From Pseudocitrobacter faecalis (GTDB lineage: Bacteria; Pseudomonadota; Gammaproteobacteria; Enterobacterales; Enterobacteriaceae), in NCBI GenBank assembly GCA_003315335.1, contig QNRL01000001.1, positions 310,001 to 374,000 on the forward strand: a stretch of 64,000 bases of DNA, read 5' to 3'. A model generated the notes under the pieces. The model was not told the DNA's origin, did no database searches, and saw nothing but the letters and a program-made list of their open reading frames with translations. The position numbers were made by a program, and so were the translations under genes. Positions 16,356 to 28,493 of this stretch are shown piece after piece (the stretch's first letter is position 1; every line of letters begins with the position of its first letter).

Positions 16356-17192
16356 TTAGGCACGAATAAATTTCAGAATATCCGCGTTAATCACGTCCGC
16401 ATGCGTGGTATGCATACCATGCGGGTAGCCTGGATAAATACGCAGCGTGCTGTTACTTAGAAGTTGATCCTGCAAAATGGCCGCGTTTTTGTACGGCACA
16501 ACCTGGTCATCATCGCCCTGAAGTACCAGAACCGGTACGGTGATCGCTTTCAGATCTTCCGTTTGATCGGTTTCTGAAAACGCTTTGATACCTTCATAAT
16601 GCGCCTTCGCACTACCCGTCATCCCCTGACGCCACCAGTTCTGAATCGTCCCCTGAGACACTTCCGCGCCGTCACGGTTAAAGCCGTAGAACGGGCCGGA
16701 CGCGACGTCGAGATAAAACTGCGCGCGGTTTGCCGCCAGTGCTTTACGGAAGCCATCAAATACTTCAACCGGCGTACCGCCAGGGTTAGCCTCTGTTTTA
16801 ACCATTAACGGAGGAACGGAACTCACCAGTACAGCTTTCGCTACACGTTCCTGCGGTTGACCAAATTTCGCCACATAACGCGCCACCTGACCGCCCCCGG
16901 TTGAGTGCCCGACATGCACAGCATTGTGCAGGTCGAGATGTTCAACAACGGCTGAAGCATCTGCAGCATAGTGATCCATGTCGTGCCCTTCACTCACCTG
17001 ATCGGAACGGCCATGCCCACGACGGTCGATAGCGATAACCCGGAACCCCTCAGCGAGGAAGAACAGCATCTGGTTGTCCCAGTCATCAGCGCTTAACGGC
17101 CAACCGTGATGGAAAACAATCGGTTGTGCCTCTTTCGGGCCCCAGTCTTTGAAGAAAATATTGACGCCATCTTTAGTCGTTACGAATGCCAT
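16356..17192 (-). CDS. alpha/beta hydrolase, cofactor-free haloperoxidase/arylesterase family
   Basis: This 278-residue hydrolase has the nucleophile elbow GHSTGGG with Ser97, the oxyanion region HHGWPLSADDW, the RRGHGRSD loop and a late GYPHGMHTTH with the catalytic His. DDDQVVPY carries the acid. These blocks are those of the non-heme (perhydrolase) chloroperoxidase group, which acts as esterases with side peroxidase activity. The native substrate is unknown. It stands alone on the minus strand between fnr and the MetE-like gene and is not part of this neighbourhood in E. coli K-12, so it is probably accessory. Confidence 0.85.
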   Translation of the reverse strand: MAFVTTKDGVNIFFKDWGPKEAQPIVFHHGWPLSADDWDNQMLFFLAEGFRVIAIDRRGHGRSDQVSEGHDMDHYAADASAVVEHLDLHNAVHVGHSTGGGQVARYVAKFGQPQERVAKAVLVSSVPPLMVKTEANPGGTPVEVFDGFRKALAANRAQFYLDVASGPFYGFNRDGAEVSQGTIQNWWRQGMTGSAKAHYEGIKAFSETDQTEDLKAITVPVLVLQGDDDQVVPYKNAAILQDQLLSNSTLRIYPGYPHGMHTTHADVINADILKFIRA

Positions 17193-17579
17193 AGAATGAA
17201 CCCCTTGTGTCGATTAAATGCCGTTAACGTAAAGTGGTACGCAGGTAGATGAAGGTACTGCTAAAACCGCACCAGCCCATTGCCTGAAGCATTGGGAATC
17301 TGTTTGGGTCAGATGCAGTATAGTCGATGGGAAAAACGTTGATGTATTTCCTGCCATCCTTTTTATATGTGCCAACCTCTGCGGGTCAGGAGTAAAATTA
17401 CGCCGCACCCACCATTATGTATATTCGTAAATAACTATCGGATTAATCATTTTAATCAACTCGACCCAATCCTGTTATATTAGTGATATGGTTCTTTCAG
17501 CCGTATAATTTCTCCAGGGTATTTCTTAAAAATAAAAAAAGCCGCAGCATTGTGCGGCTTCATGAGATACGATAGTGAA
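17193..17579. other. 387-base gap between two minus-strand genes
   Basis: It holds the promoter side of the hydrolase gene and, at its left-hand end near 17534-17560, the terminator of the upstream-lying MetE-like gene. No supported ORF or repeat was seen. Confidence 0.6.
17534..17560 (-). terminator. terminator of the MetE-like gene
   Basis: On the minus strand AAGCCGCA pairs with TGCGGCTT over 6 bases and is followed by seven T. It starts about 20 bases after the stop codon. Confidence 0.85.
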
Positions 17580-18683
17580 TTACCAGAACTGTTCAGCTAT
17601 TTCGGTAATTAATTTGATTTTGTCCCACTGCTGTACCCGTGTCAGGCTGTTCCCTTCTTCTGTTGAAGCGAAACCACACTGTGGGCTGAGGCAAATTTGA
17701 TTTTTCGCCACATACTGAGATGCTTCCTCCAAACGAGCCTTGATTCCTTCTGGGTTTTCCAGCTCACCATTTTTGGTAGTCACCAGCCCAAGCACGACCT
17801 GCTGATGGCCGGGACGAACGAAGCGTAGCGGTGCGAAATCCCCGGAACGGTCATTGTCATATTCCAGATAAAAAGCATCGACATTGACGCTGCCAAATAA
17901 TATTTCCGCTACAGGCTCATAGCCGCCCTCTGAAATCCAGGTCGAACGGAAATTACCACGGCAAACATGTAAGCCAATTATCAGGTCTGCCGGTTTATTC
18001 TCCAGCGCCTTATTAATCACGCGAGCATAAATACGCGCGAGCTGATCCGGATCGTCCCCACGCTCACGAATTTGCTGACGTTGCGCATCTGAACATAAAT
18101 AGGCCCATACGGTGTCATCAAGCTGTAAATAACGGCAGCCGGCTGCATAAAACGCCTGAATCGCATCGCGCCAGGTGGTCGCCAGATCGTCAAAATAAGC
18201 CTCAAGATCGGGATAGACATCCGCATCAATATCTTTACGACCACCGCGAAAATGCAGCACGCTGGGGCTGGGAATGGTCATTTTAGGCGTTGCGTTACCG
18301 CTGATGCTCTTCAGATAACGGAAGTCATTGAGCATCGGGTGTTCACCAAAGCCTAACTTACCCGTCACGCGAACCCCGTGCGCTTTGGTTTGCACGCCAT
18401 TAAACTGAATCCCCTGCTCAGAATCATAACGTTCGACGCCCTGAAGGCCATCGAAGAAGTCAAAGTGCCACCATGCGCGGCGGAATTCACCGTCGGTAAC
18501 GATATGCAAACCGCATGAGCATTGTTGTTCCACTACGTGGCGAATCGCCTCATCTTCGACCGCACGCAGTTGCTGTGCAGTGATCTCCCCCTGCGCAAAT
18601 TGCTGGCGGGCGAGCTTAATGGTGTCCGGTCGTAAAAAACTGCCCACGACATCGGCGCGGAACGGAGCGTGTTGACTTTGCAT
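17580..18683 (-). CDS. MetE C-terminal-domain protein (cobalamin-independent methionine synthase family)
   Basis: This 367-residue protein is half the length of MetE (about 750) and corresponds to its catalytic C-terminal barrel. The zinc-ligand pattern is preserved: GLHVCRGN (His and Cys), a Glu in the following strand (YLEYD), and SPQCGF with Cys336. FLRPDTI and DGEFRRAWW resemble the Bacillus YxjG/YxjH group. Such stand-alone domains often use methyl donors other than methyltetrahydrofolate; the donor here is unknown. The start at 18683 (MQSQHAPFRADVVGSF) begins at the domain edge. Tandem met-box-like repeats lie 60-83 bases upstream, suggesting MetJ control. Confidence 0.82.
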   Translation of the reverse strand: MQSQHAPFRADVVGSFLRPDTIKLARQQFAQGEITAQQLRAVEDEAIRHVVEQQCSCGLHIVTDGEFRRAWWHFDFFDGLQGVERYDSEQGIQFNGVQTKAHGVRVTGKLGFGEHPMLNDFRYLKSISGNATPKMTIPSPSVLHFRGGRKDIDADVYPDLEAYFDDLATTWRDAIQAFYAAGCRYLQLDDTVWAYLCSDAQRQQIRERGDDPDQLARIYARVINKALENKPADLIIGLHVCRGNFRSTWISEGGYEPVAEILFGSVNVDAFYLEYDNDRSGDFAPLRFVRPGHQQVVLGLVTTKNGELENPEGIKARLEEASQYVAKNQICLSPQCGFASTEEGNSLTRVQQWDKIKLITEIAEQFW

Positions 18684-18742
18684 GTGATCTCCATAACGTC
18701 CAGTTAACCATTGCTGAACGTGATTATTTGTTTTTTGAATAA

Positions 18743-18766
18743 AGACTTCTGGATGGCTATACGTCC
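18743..18766. promoter_or_regulatory. putative tandem MetJ boxes
   Basis: Three adjacent 8-mers AGACTTCT, GGATGGCT and ATACGTCC match the met box AGACGTCT at 6, 5 and 6 positions. MetJ binds two or more abutting boxes. Located 60-83 bases before the MetE-like start, which fits a methionine-regulated gene. Confidence 0.5.
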
Positions 18767-18968
18767 ACAATCACACAACAAACGTTCGTATGCAAACGAG
18801 AAAATTTCAGTACACTTGAAGAAAATTCATGTTTAAGTTTCCTAAAACATGTCAAAAAAGTGGATCTTGATTACAGTCAGCAGTACCTTAAGAGCCAGTA
18901 TCTGCGCGTTAACGTGGAAAGAAGTATCTGGCCAAACGGGCCGTTAAAAGAATAAGTTGGTTGAGAGT

Positions 18969-19043
18969 ATGAGTTTTGTTGTGCAATGGACCCTGGGCTG
19001 CATCGCGGTCGCATGGGTGATGAGAGCGTTTCTGCACGCGTAA
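18969..19043 (+). CDS. candidate 24-residue membrane microprotein
   Basis: ATG at 18969 opens a 24-codon frame (MSFVVQWTLGCIAVAWVMRA, then FLHA) that is one hydrophobic helix with a basic residue near the end. It is followed 15 bases later by a good plus-strand terminator, so a short transcript ending there is likely. The Shine-Dalgarno is weak. I do not recognise a family. The alternative is that the terminator belongs to a small RNA. Confidence 0.35.
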   Translation: MSFVVQWTLGCIAVAWVMRAFLHA

Positions 19044-19058
19044 GGGCGAAAATATCAG

Positions 19059-19081
19059 GGTCGCAGCGATGCGGCCTTTTT
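19059..19081 (+). terminator. terminator upstream of uspE
   Basis: GGTCGCA pairs with TGCGGCC (one wobble pair) over GCGA, followed by TTTTT. It lies 16 bases after the small ORF stop and 188 bases before uspE. Confidence 0.65.
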
Positions 19082-19268
19082 GTTTAGACTTTCCTCTCCG
19101 GGGTAAGCGCGTTTTTCTCCCTGTTTTATTTCCCTTCAGATTTATCCTCCCGTCTTTATTAAATTTTCCTGATTTATTGATCTTGCGAAGGTTCTCCCCT
19201 GTTTCATTCACTCCATATGAGTTATCTTTTAAAGACGAACTGAGGTTACAGTTGTAAGGAGACCCTGT

Positions 19269-20219
19269 ATGGCCAAGTATCAAAACATGCTGGTAGCCAT
19301 CGATCCTAACCAGGACGATCAGCCCGCATTGCGGCGTGCCGTTTATCTACATCAACGGATTGGTGGCACCATTAAGGCATTTTTGCCTATCTATGATTTT
19401 TCGTATGAAATGACGACGCTGCTGTCTCCCGACGAGCGAACAGCCATGCGCCAGGGGGTCATTAGCCAACGTGCCGCATGGATCCGCGAGCAGGCGAAAT
19501 ATTACATTGAAGCAGGCGTGCCCATTGAAATCAAAGTGGTCTGGCACAACCGTCCTTTCGAAGCCATCATTCAGGAAGTCATTAGCGGCAGTCACGATTT
19601 ACTGCTGAAAATGGCGCATCAGCACGACAAACTGGAATCCGTTATTTTCACCCCAACCGACTGGCACCTGCTGCGTAAATGCCCGTGCCCGGTGTGGATG
19701 GTGAAAGACCAACCGTGGCCGGAAGGCGGGAAAGCGTTGGTAGCGGTCAACCTCGCCAGCGAAGAGCCCTATCATAATGCGTTAAACGATAGACTGGTTA
19801 AAGAAACGCTGGAACTGGCGCAACTGGTAAATCATACAGAAGTGCATTTGGTGGGTGCCTACCCTGTTACGCCGATCAATATTGCCATTGAACTGCCTGA
19901 TTTTGACCCAAGCGTTTATAACGATGCGATTCGTGGTCAGCATTTGCTGGCAATGAAAGCATTACGTCAGAAATATGGTATCGATGAGAAGTTTACCCAC
20001 GTCGAAAAGGGGCTACCTGAAGAAGTGATCCCCGATCTCGCGGAGCATCTTGAAGCGGGGGTTGTCGTGTTGGGTACGGTCGGTCGTACCGGGCTTTCTG
20101 CGGCATTCCTGGGCAATACAGCGGAACAAGTTATCGATCATCTGCGCTGTGATTTGCTGGCCATTAAACCGAACGACTATGAGACACCTGTCGAATTGGA
20201 TGACGACGAAGACGATTAA
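19269..20219 (+). CDS. uspE: universal stress protein E
   Basis: This 316-residue protein has two tandem Usp domains, each about 150 residues. The second has the nucleotide-binding signature [20 protein letters not shown], and the first ends [11 protein letters not shown]. It is nearly identical to E. coli UspE (YdaA), which is involved in stress survival, DNA-damage resistance and aggregation. The C-terminus is very acidic (VELDDDEDD). In E. coli it lies beside fnr; here two accessory genes separate them. A strong terminator follows. AAGGAG sits 6 bases before the ATG. Confidence 0.96.
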   Translation: MAKYQNMLVAIDPNQDDQPALRRAVYLHQRIGGTIKAFLPIYDFSYEMTTLLSPDERTAMRQGVISQRAAWIREQAKYYIEAGVPIEIKVVWHNRPFEAIIQEVISGSHDLLLKMAHQHDKLESVIFTPTDWHLLRKCPCPVWMVKDQPWPEGGKALVAVNLASEEPYHNALNDRLVKETLELAQLVNHTEVHLVGAYPVTPINIAIELPDFDPSVYNDAIRGQHLLAMKALRQKYGIDEKFTHVEKGLPEEVIPDLAEHLEAGVVVLGTVGRTGLSAAFLGNTAEQVIDHLRCDLLAIKPNDYETPVELDDDEDD

Positions 20220-20242
20220 GGGATAACACTGACGTCAGAAAC

Positions 20243-20275
20243 AATAAACCCGCCATTACGGCGGGTTTATTTTTT
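20243..20275. terminator. uspE terminator
   Basis: A 12-bp stem AATAAACCCGCC / GGCGGGTTTATT is followed by five T on the plus strand. The A-rich other side may also slow transcripts from ydiH. Confidence 0.85.
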
Positions 20276-20289
20276 GCAGCCGCGCTGCA

Positions 20290-20478
20290 TTAATGAATAC
20301 CGTAGCGCCATGCAAGGTCGATCTCTTCTTTCAGCTCAAGAGAAGAAAGCGCCATCAGGTCAGCGAATTCTAATTCCAGCTGTTTCAGTTTTTTGAGGTA
20401 TTGCGCGGGCGTAAGCACAGTGGTATCACGACGAAGATATTCAATAGCCAGCTGTGCGGGGGTCAATTCGGTATCCAT
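20290..20478 (-). CDS. ydiH: YdiH-like small protein
   Basis: This 62-residue soluble protein has the same length as E. coli YdiH and matches it through TQLAIEFLRR-like (AQLAIEYLRRD), PAQYLK and LKQLELEFADL blocks, as far as I recall that sequence. It is predicted as a small, Leu- and Glu-rich helical protein of unknown function. In E. coli ydiH lies elsewhere in the terminus region; here it stands between uspE and pntB on the minus strand. A Shine-Dalgarno is present (AGAGGC, 9 bases upstream). Confidence 0.75.
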   Translation of the reverse strand: MDTELTPAQLAIEYLRRDTTVLTPAQYLKKLKQLELEFADLMALSSLELKEEIDLAWRYGIH

Positions 20479-20557
20479 AAAAGCCTCTGTTTTTGAAGGA
20501 ACCTGTGAAGTATATCACATTGCAGTGTCTGTTTTTTGACCAAAAGCAATCCTGTGC

Positions 20558-20586
20558 AAAAAAAAACCGTCTCTCGAAAGAGACGG
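20558..20586 (-). terminator. pntAB terminator
   Basis: CCGTCTCT pairs with AGAGACGG over CGAA and is followed on the minus strand by nine T. It starts 18 bases after the pntB stop. Confidence 0.88.
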
Positions 20587-20603
20587 CTTCTCTGACATGA
20601 CTC

Positions 20604-21995
<1,392 letters not shown>

Positions 21996-22002
21996 CTACC
22001 CC

Positions 22003-24053
<2,051 letters not shown>

Positions 24054-25004
24054 ATGAAGCTTAAGAACACTCTCCTCGTGTCCGCTCTGTTGTCTGCCGC
24101 GGCTGTGTCCGCTCACGCAGCGACAGAATTGACGCCGGAGCAAGCAGCCGCACTGAAACCTTACGACCGTGTCGTGGTTACCGGCCGCTTTAATGCCATT
24201 GGCGATGCCGTTCAGGCCGTTTCCCGTAAAGCAGATAAAGAAGGCGCTGCCTCTTTTTATGTGGTTGATACCTCCGATTATGGCAATGGCGGTAACTGGC
24301 GCGTGACAGCCGATCTCTACAAAGACGATGCTGCCAAAGCCGATGCCCCGAAAAACCGCATCATTAACGGCGTGATGGAACTGCCAAAAGATCAGGCCGT
24401 GACTCTCGAACCGTACGATACCGTGACTATCCAGGGCTTCTACCGTAGCCAGCCGGAAGTGAACGACGCCATCACCAAAGCGGCAAAAGCTAAAGGTGCG
24501 TATTCGTTCTATATCGTGCGTCAGGTTGATGCCAACCAGGGCGGCAATCAGCGCATTACCGCCTTCATCTATAAAGAAGATGCCAAAAAACGCGTGCTGC
24601 AAAGCCCGGATGCTATCCCGGCTGATTCCGAAGCGGGTCGTGCAAAACTGGCGAAAGGTGGCGAAGAAGCCAAAACCGTGGAGATCCCTGGCGTGGCAAC
24701 CACTGCTTCCGTGGGCGCGGGCACCGGCGTAGGTCGTTTCTTCGAAACCCAGTCATCTAAAGGCGGACGTTACACTGTCACGCTGCCGGATGGCACTAAA
24801 GTTGAAGAGTTGAACAAAATCACTGCCGCGCAGATGATTCCGTTCGACAGCGTGAAGTTCACCGGCAACTACGGCAACATGTCTGAAGTCTCCTACCAGG
24901 TTGCCAAACGCGCAGCCAAAAAAGGTGCGAAGTACTACCATATTACGCGCCAGTGGCAGGAACGTGGCGGGAACGTCACCATCAGCGCCGACCTCTATAA
25001 GTAA
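24054..25004 (+). CDS. ydgH: YdgH, periplasmic protein with three BhsA/McbA-type (DUF1471) domains
   Basis: This 316-residue secreted protein has a signal peptide (MKLKNTLLVSALLSAAAVSA, cut near AHA-A). Three repeats of a YdgH/BhsA/McbA domain follow, each built on a L-x-P-Y/F-D-x-V/I-x-V/F-x-G start (KPYDRVVVTGRF, EPYDTVTIQGFY, IPFDSVKFTGNY) and closing on an LYK or FIYK strand. In E. coli YdgH is an abundant periplasmic protein linked to envelope stress. The start at 24054 is set by the signal peptide and AAGGAT 8 bases upstream. A terminator follows. Confidence 0.94.
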   Translation: MKLKNTLLVSALLSAAAVSAHAATELTPEQAAALKPYDRVVVTGRFNAIGDAVQAVSRKADKEGAASFYVVDTSDYGNGGNWRVTADLYKDDAAKADAPKNRIINGVMELPKDQAVTLEPYDTVTIQGFYRSQPEVNDAITKAAKAKGAYSFYIVRQVDANQGGNQRITAFIYKEDAKKRVLQSPDAIPADSEAGRAKLAKGGEEAKTVEIPGVATTASVGAGTGVGRFFETQSSKGGRYTVTLPDGTKVEELNKITAAQMIPFDSVKFTGNYGNMSEVSYQVAKRAAKKGAKYYHITRQWQERGGNVTISADLYK

Positions 25005-25018
25005 TTTAGGTTGTGCAT

Positions 25019-25043
25019 AAAGGCGGCGCTTGCCGCCTTTTTT
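25019..25043 (+). terminator. ydgH terminator
   Basis: AAGGCGGC pairs with GCCGCCTT over four bases and is followed by TTTTTT. Confidence 0.85.
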
Positions 25044-25176
25044 ACGCTTTTATGCCTGAACTCATTGCATGCACTCCCCACACTCCGTAAAATCGCGCGC
25101 CTGGCGCAATCTCCCATGTTTATGCGATTTCGCCAAATAAATATTCTGGTTTGATGTCGTTTACAACAGGATCCTC

Positions 25177-26559
25177 ATGGAAAAGAAACTTGGCCTTAGC
25201 GCCCTGACCGCCCTTGTTTTGAGCTCCATGCTTGGCGCGGGTGTTTTCAGCCTTCCACAGAATATGGCGGCTGTCGCCAGCCCGGTTGCGCTGCTTATTG
25301 GCTGGGCCATTACCGGGGTTGGGATCCTGTTTCTGGCAATTGCGATGTTAATCCTGACCCGCATTCGCCCGGACCTGGACGGCGGTATTTTTACCTACGC
25401 ACGTGAAGGCTTCGGCGAACTGATTGGTTTCTGCTCTGCATGGGGCTACTGGCTGTGTGCGGTTATCGCCAACGTCTCCTATCTGGTTATTGTCTTCTCA
25501 GCGCTGAGCTTTTTTACCGATACGCCAGAACTGCGTCTGTTTGGCGACGGAAATACCTGGCAATCGATTGTCGGCGCTTCTGTTCTGCTGTGGATCGTTC
25601 ACTTCCTGGTATTGCGCGGCGTACAAACGGCGGCGGGTATTAATCTTGTCGCGACGCTGGCAAAACTGGTACCGCTCGGTCTGTTCATCGTTCTCGCGGC
25701 TATTGCCTTCAAAATGGACACCTTCTCGCTCGATTTTAGCGGCATTGAACTGGGCGTGCCGGTATGGGAGCAGGTGAAAAACACCATGCTCATTACCCTG
25801 TGGGTGTTCATCGGCGTGGAAGGCGCGGTGGTGGTTTCTGCACGCGCTCGTAACAAGAAAGATGTAGGCCGCGCTACGCTGCTGGCGGTGCTTTCCGCTC
25901 TCGGGGTTTATCTGCTGGTGACGCTACTGTCGCTGGGTGTGGTTGCGCGTCCGGAACTGGCTGAAATGCGTAATCCATCGATGGCCGGATTGATGGTCAA
26001 AATGATGGGCTCCTGGGGTGAAATCGTCATTGCCGCCGGGCTGATTGTCTCCGTGTGCGGGGCTTATCTGAGCTGGACGATTATGGCGGCGGAAGTGCCG
26101 CTGCTGGCGGCGACGCATAAAGCTTTTCCACGCGTGTTTGCTCGCCAGAATGCCAACAATGCGCCGTCGGCATCGCTTTGGCTGACTAACATTAGCGTGC
26201 AGGTGAGCCTGGTGCTTATCTGGATGACGGGCTCGGATTACAATACACTGCTGACCATCGCCTCCGAGATGATTCTGGTACCCTATTTCCTCGTAGGCGC
26301 ATTTCTGCTGAAAATTGCCACCCGACCGCTGCATAAAGCCGTGGGTATCGGTGCGTGCATTTATGGCTTATGGTTACTGTATGCGTCCGGGCCAATGCAT
26401 CTGCTGTTATCCGTTGTGCTCTACGCGCCCGGGCTGTTGGTGTTTCTCTATGCGCGTCGCACTCATGTCGATAATGTGCTGCTAAAACGTCGCGAACTGG
26501 CATTGATTGGCTTATTACTGGTTGCCGCCATCCCGGCAACGTGGCTGTTGATGGGGTAA
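25177..26559 (+). CDS. ydgI: APC-family amino-acid antiporter YdgI (arginine/ornithine antiporter-like)
   Basis: This 460-residue inner-membrane protein has about 12-13 helices. The APC signature SSMLGAGVFSLPQN in the first helix contains the unwound GAGVF substrate site. It is almost identical in layout to E. coli YdgI, a member of the basic amino acid/polyamine antiporter family (ArcD-like). Substrate arginine/ornithine is by homology only. It begins at ATG 25177, 172 bases after ydgH, and is followed by folM 35 bases later. Confidence 0.93.
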   Translation: MEKKLGLSALTALVLSSMLGAGVFSLPQNMAAVASPVALLIGWAITGVGILFLAIAMLILTRIRPDLDGGIFTYAREGFGELIGFCSAWGYWLCAVIANVSYLVIVFSALSFFTDTPELRLFGDGNTWQSIVGASVLLWIVHFLVLRGVQTAAGINLVATLAKLVPLGLFIVLAAIAFKMDTFSLDFSGIELGVPVWEQVKNTMLITLWVFIGVEGAVVVSARARNKKDVGRATLLAVLSALGVYLLVTLLSLGVVARPELAEMRNPSMAGLMVKMMGSWGEIVIAAGLIVSVCGAYLSWTIMAAEVPLLAATHKAFPRVFARQNANNAPSASLWLTNISVQVSLVLIWMTGSDYNTLLTIASEMILVPYFLVGAFLLKIATRPLHKAVGIGACIYGLWLLYASGPMHLLLSVVLYAPGLLVFLYARRTHVDNVLLKRRELALIGLLLVAAIPATWLLMG

Positions 26560-26594
26560 AGATGTCCCCATCGTTAAACGATAAGGAGACGACG

Positions 26595-27317
26595 ATGGGA
26601 GAGACGCTTTCGCGCCCAATCCTCATTACCGGCGCAGGCCGTCGCATTGGCCTGGCGCTGGCCCACCACTTGCTTAATCAACAGCAACCGGTGATTGTCA
26701 GTTATCGAACCCATCTTCCCGCCATTGATGTGCTGGAGAAAGCCGGTGCACAGTGCATTCAGGCTGATTTTTCAACCGATGGCGGTATCATCGCGTTCAC
26801 CGAAGAGGTGAAAAGCCGCTGTAGCGGCCTGCGCGCGGTGATTCATAATGCCAGCGCATGGATATCGGAAAATCCACGTCAGCCGCTGAGCGACGTGATG
26901 CACGCCATGATGCAGGTACACGTCAATGCCCCTTACCTGTTGAACCACGCACTGGAAAGCCTGCTGCGCGGCCATGGGCATGCAGCCAGCGATATTATCC
27001 ACTTTACTGATTACGTGGTGGAACGCGGCAGCGAAAAGCACATCGCTTACGCAGCCAGCAAAGCGGCGCTCGACAATATGACCCGTTCGTTTGCCAAAAA
27101 ACTGGCGCCAGAAGTCAAAGTGAATGCCATCGCGCCATCGCTGATCCTGTTCAATGAAAGCGATGACGCGGCCTATCGTCAGCAGGCACTGAATAAATCA
27201 CTGATGAAAATTGCCCCAGGCGAGAAAGAGATTATCGATCTGGTCGATTACCTGCTCACCAGTTGCTACGTGACCGGACGAACCTTTGCCGTCGATGGCG
27301 GGCGACCGCTCGCTTAA
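26595..27317 (+). CDS. folM: dihydromonapterin reductase FolM
   Basis: This 240-residue short-chain dehydrogenase has the NADP loop TGAGRRIGLALA at residues 12-23 and the YAASKAALD active-site Tyr-x3-Lys. It reduces dihydromonapterin to tetrahydromonapterin and has weak dihydrofolate reductase activity. Start MGETLSRPILITGAG at 26595 is preceded by AAGGAG; the longer frame runs into ydgI. It overlaps convergently with ydgC by 4 bases. Confidence 0.95.
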   Translation: MGETLSRPILITGAGRRIGLALAHHLLNQQQPVIVSYRTHLPAIDVLEKAGAQCIQADFSTDGGIIAFTEEVKSRCSGLRAVIHNASAWISENPRQPLSDVMHAMMQVHVNAPYLLNHALESLLRGHGHAASDIIHFTDYVVERGSEKHIAYAASKAALDNMTRSFAKKLAPEVKVNAIAPSLILFNESDDAAYRQQALNKSLMKIAPGEKEIIDLVDYLLTSCYVTGRTFAVDGGRPLA

Positions 27318-27649
27318 TGGAAGCGGCTCCAGACCAGAATTAGCAGCCAGGCGCTCACGCTCCAGCAAACTACCGCTCCTGCCAGCGCCAGGGGCAGTCG
27401 CAGAAAGCCGGTGAAATACCACAGCGACAGCAGATAGAGAAAATAAGGAATAATCGACCACATGCCGAAAACGATAGTGGCACGTAACGCTTCCGTGCCG
27501 CGCTCGCTGGCAACAATGTAGTGCGCGATCATCGCAAAAGTAGGAAACAGCGGGATTAACCCGGCAATATAGTAATTTTTTGTTTTTGCCAAAATCCCTA
27601 TCAGCAAGACCACCAGCGCACCCAATAGCGCCTTAATCAGCAGTGCCAT
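27314..27649 (-). CDS. ydgC: GlpM-family inner-membrane protein YdgC
   Basis: This 111-residue protein has four predicted helices (LLIKALLGALVVLLIGIL, then GLIPLFPTFAMIAHY, and two more at the C-terminus) and corresponds to E. coli YdgC of the GlpM family. GlpM was linked to alginate production in Pseudomonas; no role is known here. It overlaps folM by 4 bases at the 3' ends. Confidence 0.92.
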   Translation of the reverse strand: MALLIKALLGALVVLLIGILAKTKNYYIAGLIPLFPTFAMIAHYIVASERGTEALRATIVFGMWSIIPYFLYLLSLWYFTGFLRLPLALAGAVVCWSVSAWLLILVWSRFH

Positions 27650-27700
27650 TTTTCTTCAGCCAACCAATAAGATGTGTTCGCAGCATAGCTGAATTTATGT

Positions 27701-27717
27701 TGTTTATGAATGATTAA
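27701..27717 (+). promoter_or_regulatory. PhoP box upstream of rstA
   Basis: TGTTTA-tgaat-GATTAA resembles the PhoP direct repeat (T/G)GTTTA-N5-(T/G)GTTTA; the second half is imperfect. rstAB belongs to the PhoP regulon in E. coli. It ends 54 bases before the rstA ATG. Confidence 0.6.
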
Positions 27718-27771
27718 TGGAAGGCTAGACACTGCAGGTGTATGTTAATTCTTTTAAGTACATCTGAGCAC

Positions 27772-28491
27772 ATGAATAAGATCGTTTTCGTAGAGGATGA
27801 TCCAGACGTTGGCGCGCTGATCGCCGCGTATCTGGCAAAGCACGATATGGATGTTGTGGTCGAACCCCGCGGTGATACTGCCGAAGCAGCTATTGCCCGA
27901 GAGCAACCCGATCTCGTTCTGCTGGATATCATGCTACCCGGTAAAGATGGCATGACCCTGTGCCGCGACCTGCGCGGTCAGTTTTTGGGCCCCATCGTTT
28001 TGCTTACCTCGCTCGATAGCGATATGAACCACATTCTGGCGCTTGAAATGGGTGCCAGCGATTACATCCTGAAAACCACCCCGCCCGCTGTGTTGCTCGC
28101 GCGTGTACGTCTGCATCTGCGTCAGCACGCACCTTCCTCGGCCGGAATTGCCCCACAACCCGCCATGACGCCGCATAAAGCGATTCGCTTTGGCACGCTG
28201 TTCATCGACCCGGTAAACCGTCAGGTGGAACTGAGCGGTGATACCATTGCCCTTTCTACCGCCGATTTTGACCTGCTGTGGGAGCTTGCGACCCATGCGG
28301 GGCAAATTATGGACCGCGACGCGCTGCTGAAAAATCTGCGTGGCGTCAGCTATGATGGCATGGATCGCAGCGTTGACGTGGCGATTTCGCGGCTGCGTAA
28401 AAAGTTGCTGGATAGTGCGACCGAGCCTTATCGGATTAAAACAGTTCGCAATAAAGGCTATTTGTTTGCACCACACGCCTGGGATAACTGA
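27772..28491 (+). CDS. rstA: response regulator RstA
   Basis: This 239-residue OmpR-family regulator has a receiver domain (residues 1-120) with acidic pocket EDD (residues 8-10), phosphoacceptor Asp52 (LLDIMLPGKDG) and Lys near residue 102. A C-terminal winged helix ends RIKTVRNKGYLF. Start MNKIVFVEDD at 27772 gives the E. coli length. It works with RstB, 2 bases downstream, in a PhoP-controlled system that affects acid and iron responses. Confidence 0.97.
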   Translation: MNKIVFVEDDPDVGALIAAYLAKHDMDVVVEPRGDTAEAAIAREQPDLVLLDIMLPGKDGMTLCRDLRGQFLGPIVLLTSLDSDMNHILALEMGASDYILKTTPPAVLLARVRLHLRQHAPSSAGIAPQPAMTPHKAIRFGTLFIDPVNRQVELSGDTIALSTADFDLLWELATHAGQIMDRDALLKNLRGVSYDGMDRSVDVAISRLRKKLLDSATEPYRIKTVRNKGYLFAPHAWDN

Positions 28492-28493
28492 TC

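Larger units (their letters stand above)
18684..19268. other. 585-base gap between the MetE-like gene and uspE
   Basis: It holds the met-box-like repeats, a 24-codon candidate ORF at 18969 with its own terminator, and the uspE promoter and leader. The rest shows nothing supported. Confidence 0.6.

Noticed and set aside
18866-18879. FNR-like TTGATTACAGTCAG
   Set aside because: The second half-site has two mismatches and no fitting promoter was seen.
18909-19283. 124-codon minus-strand frame upstream of uspE
   Set aside because: Lys/Gly-rich composition without any family resemblance, and it runs over a terminator and the uspE ribosome binding site.
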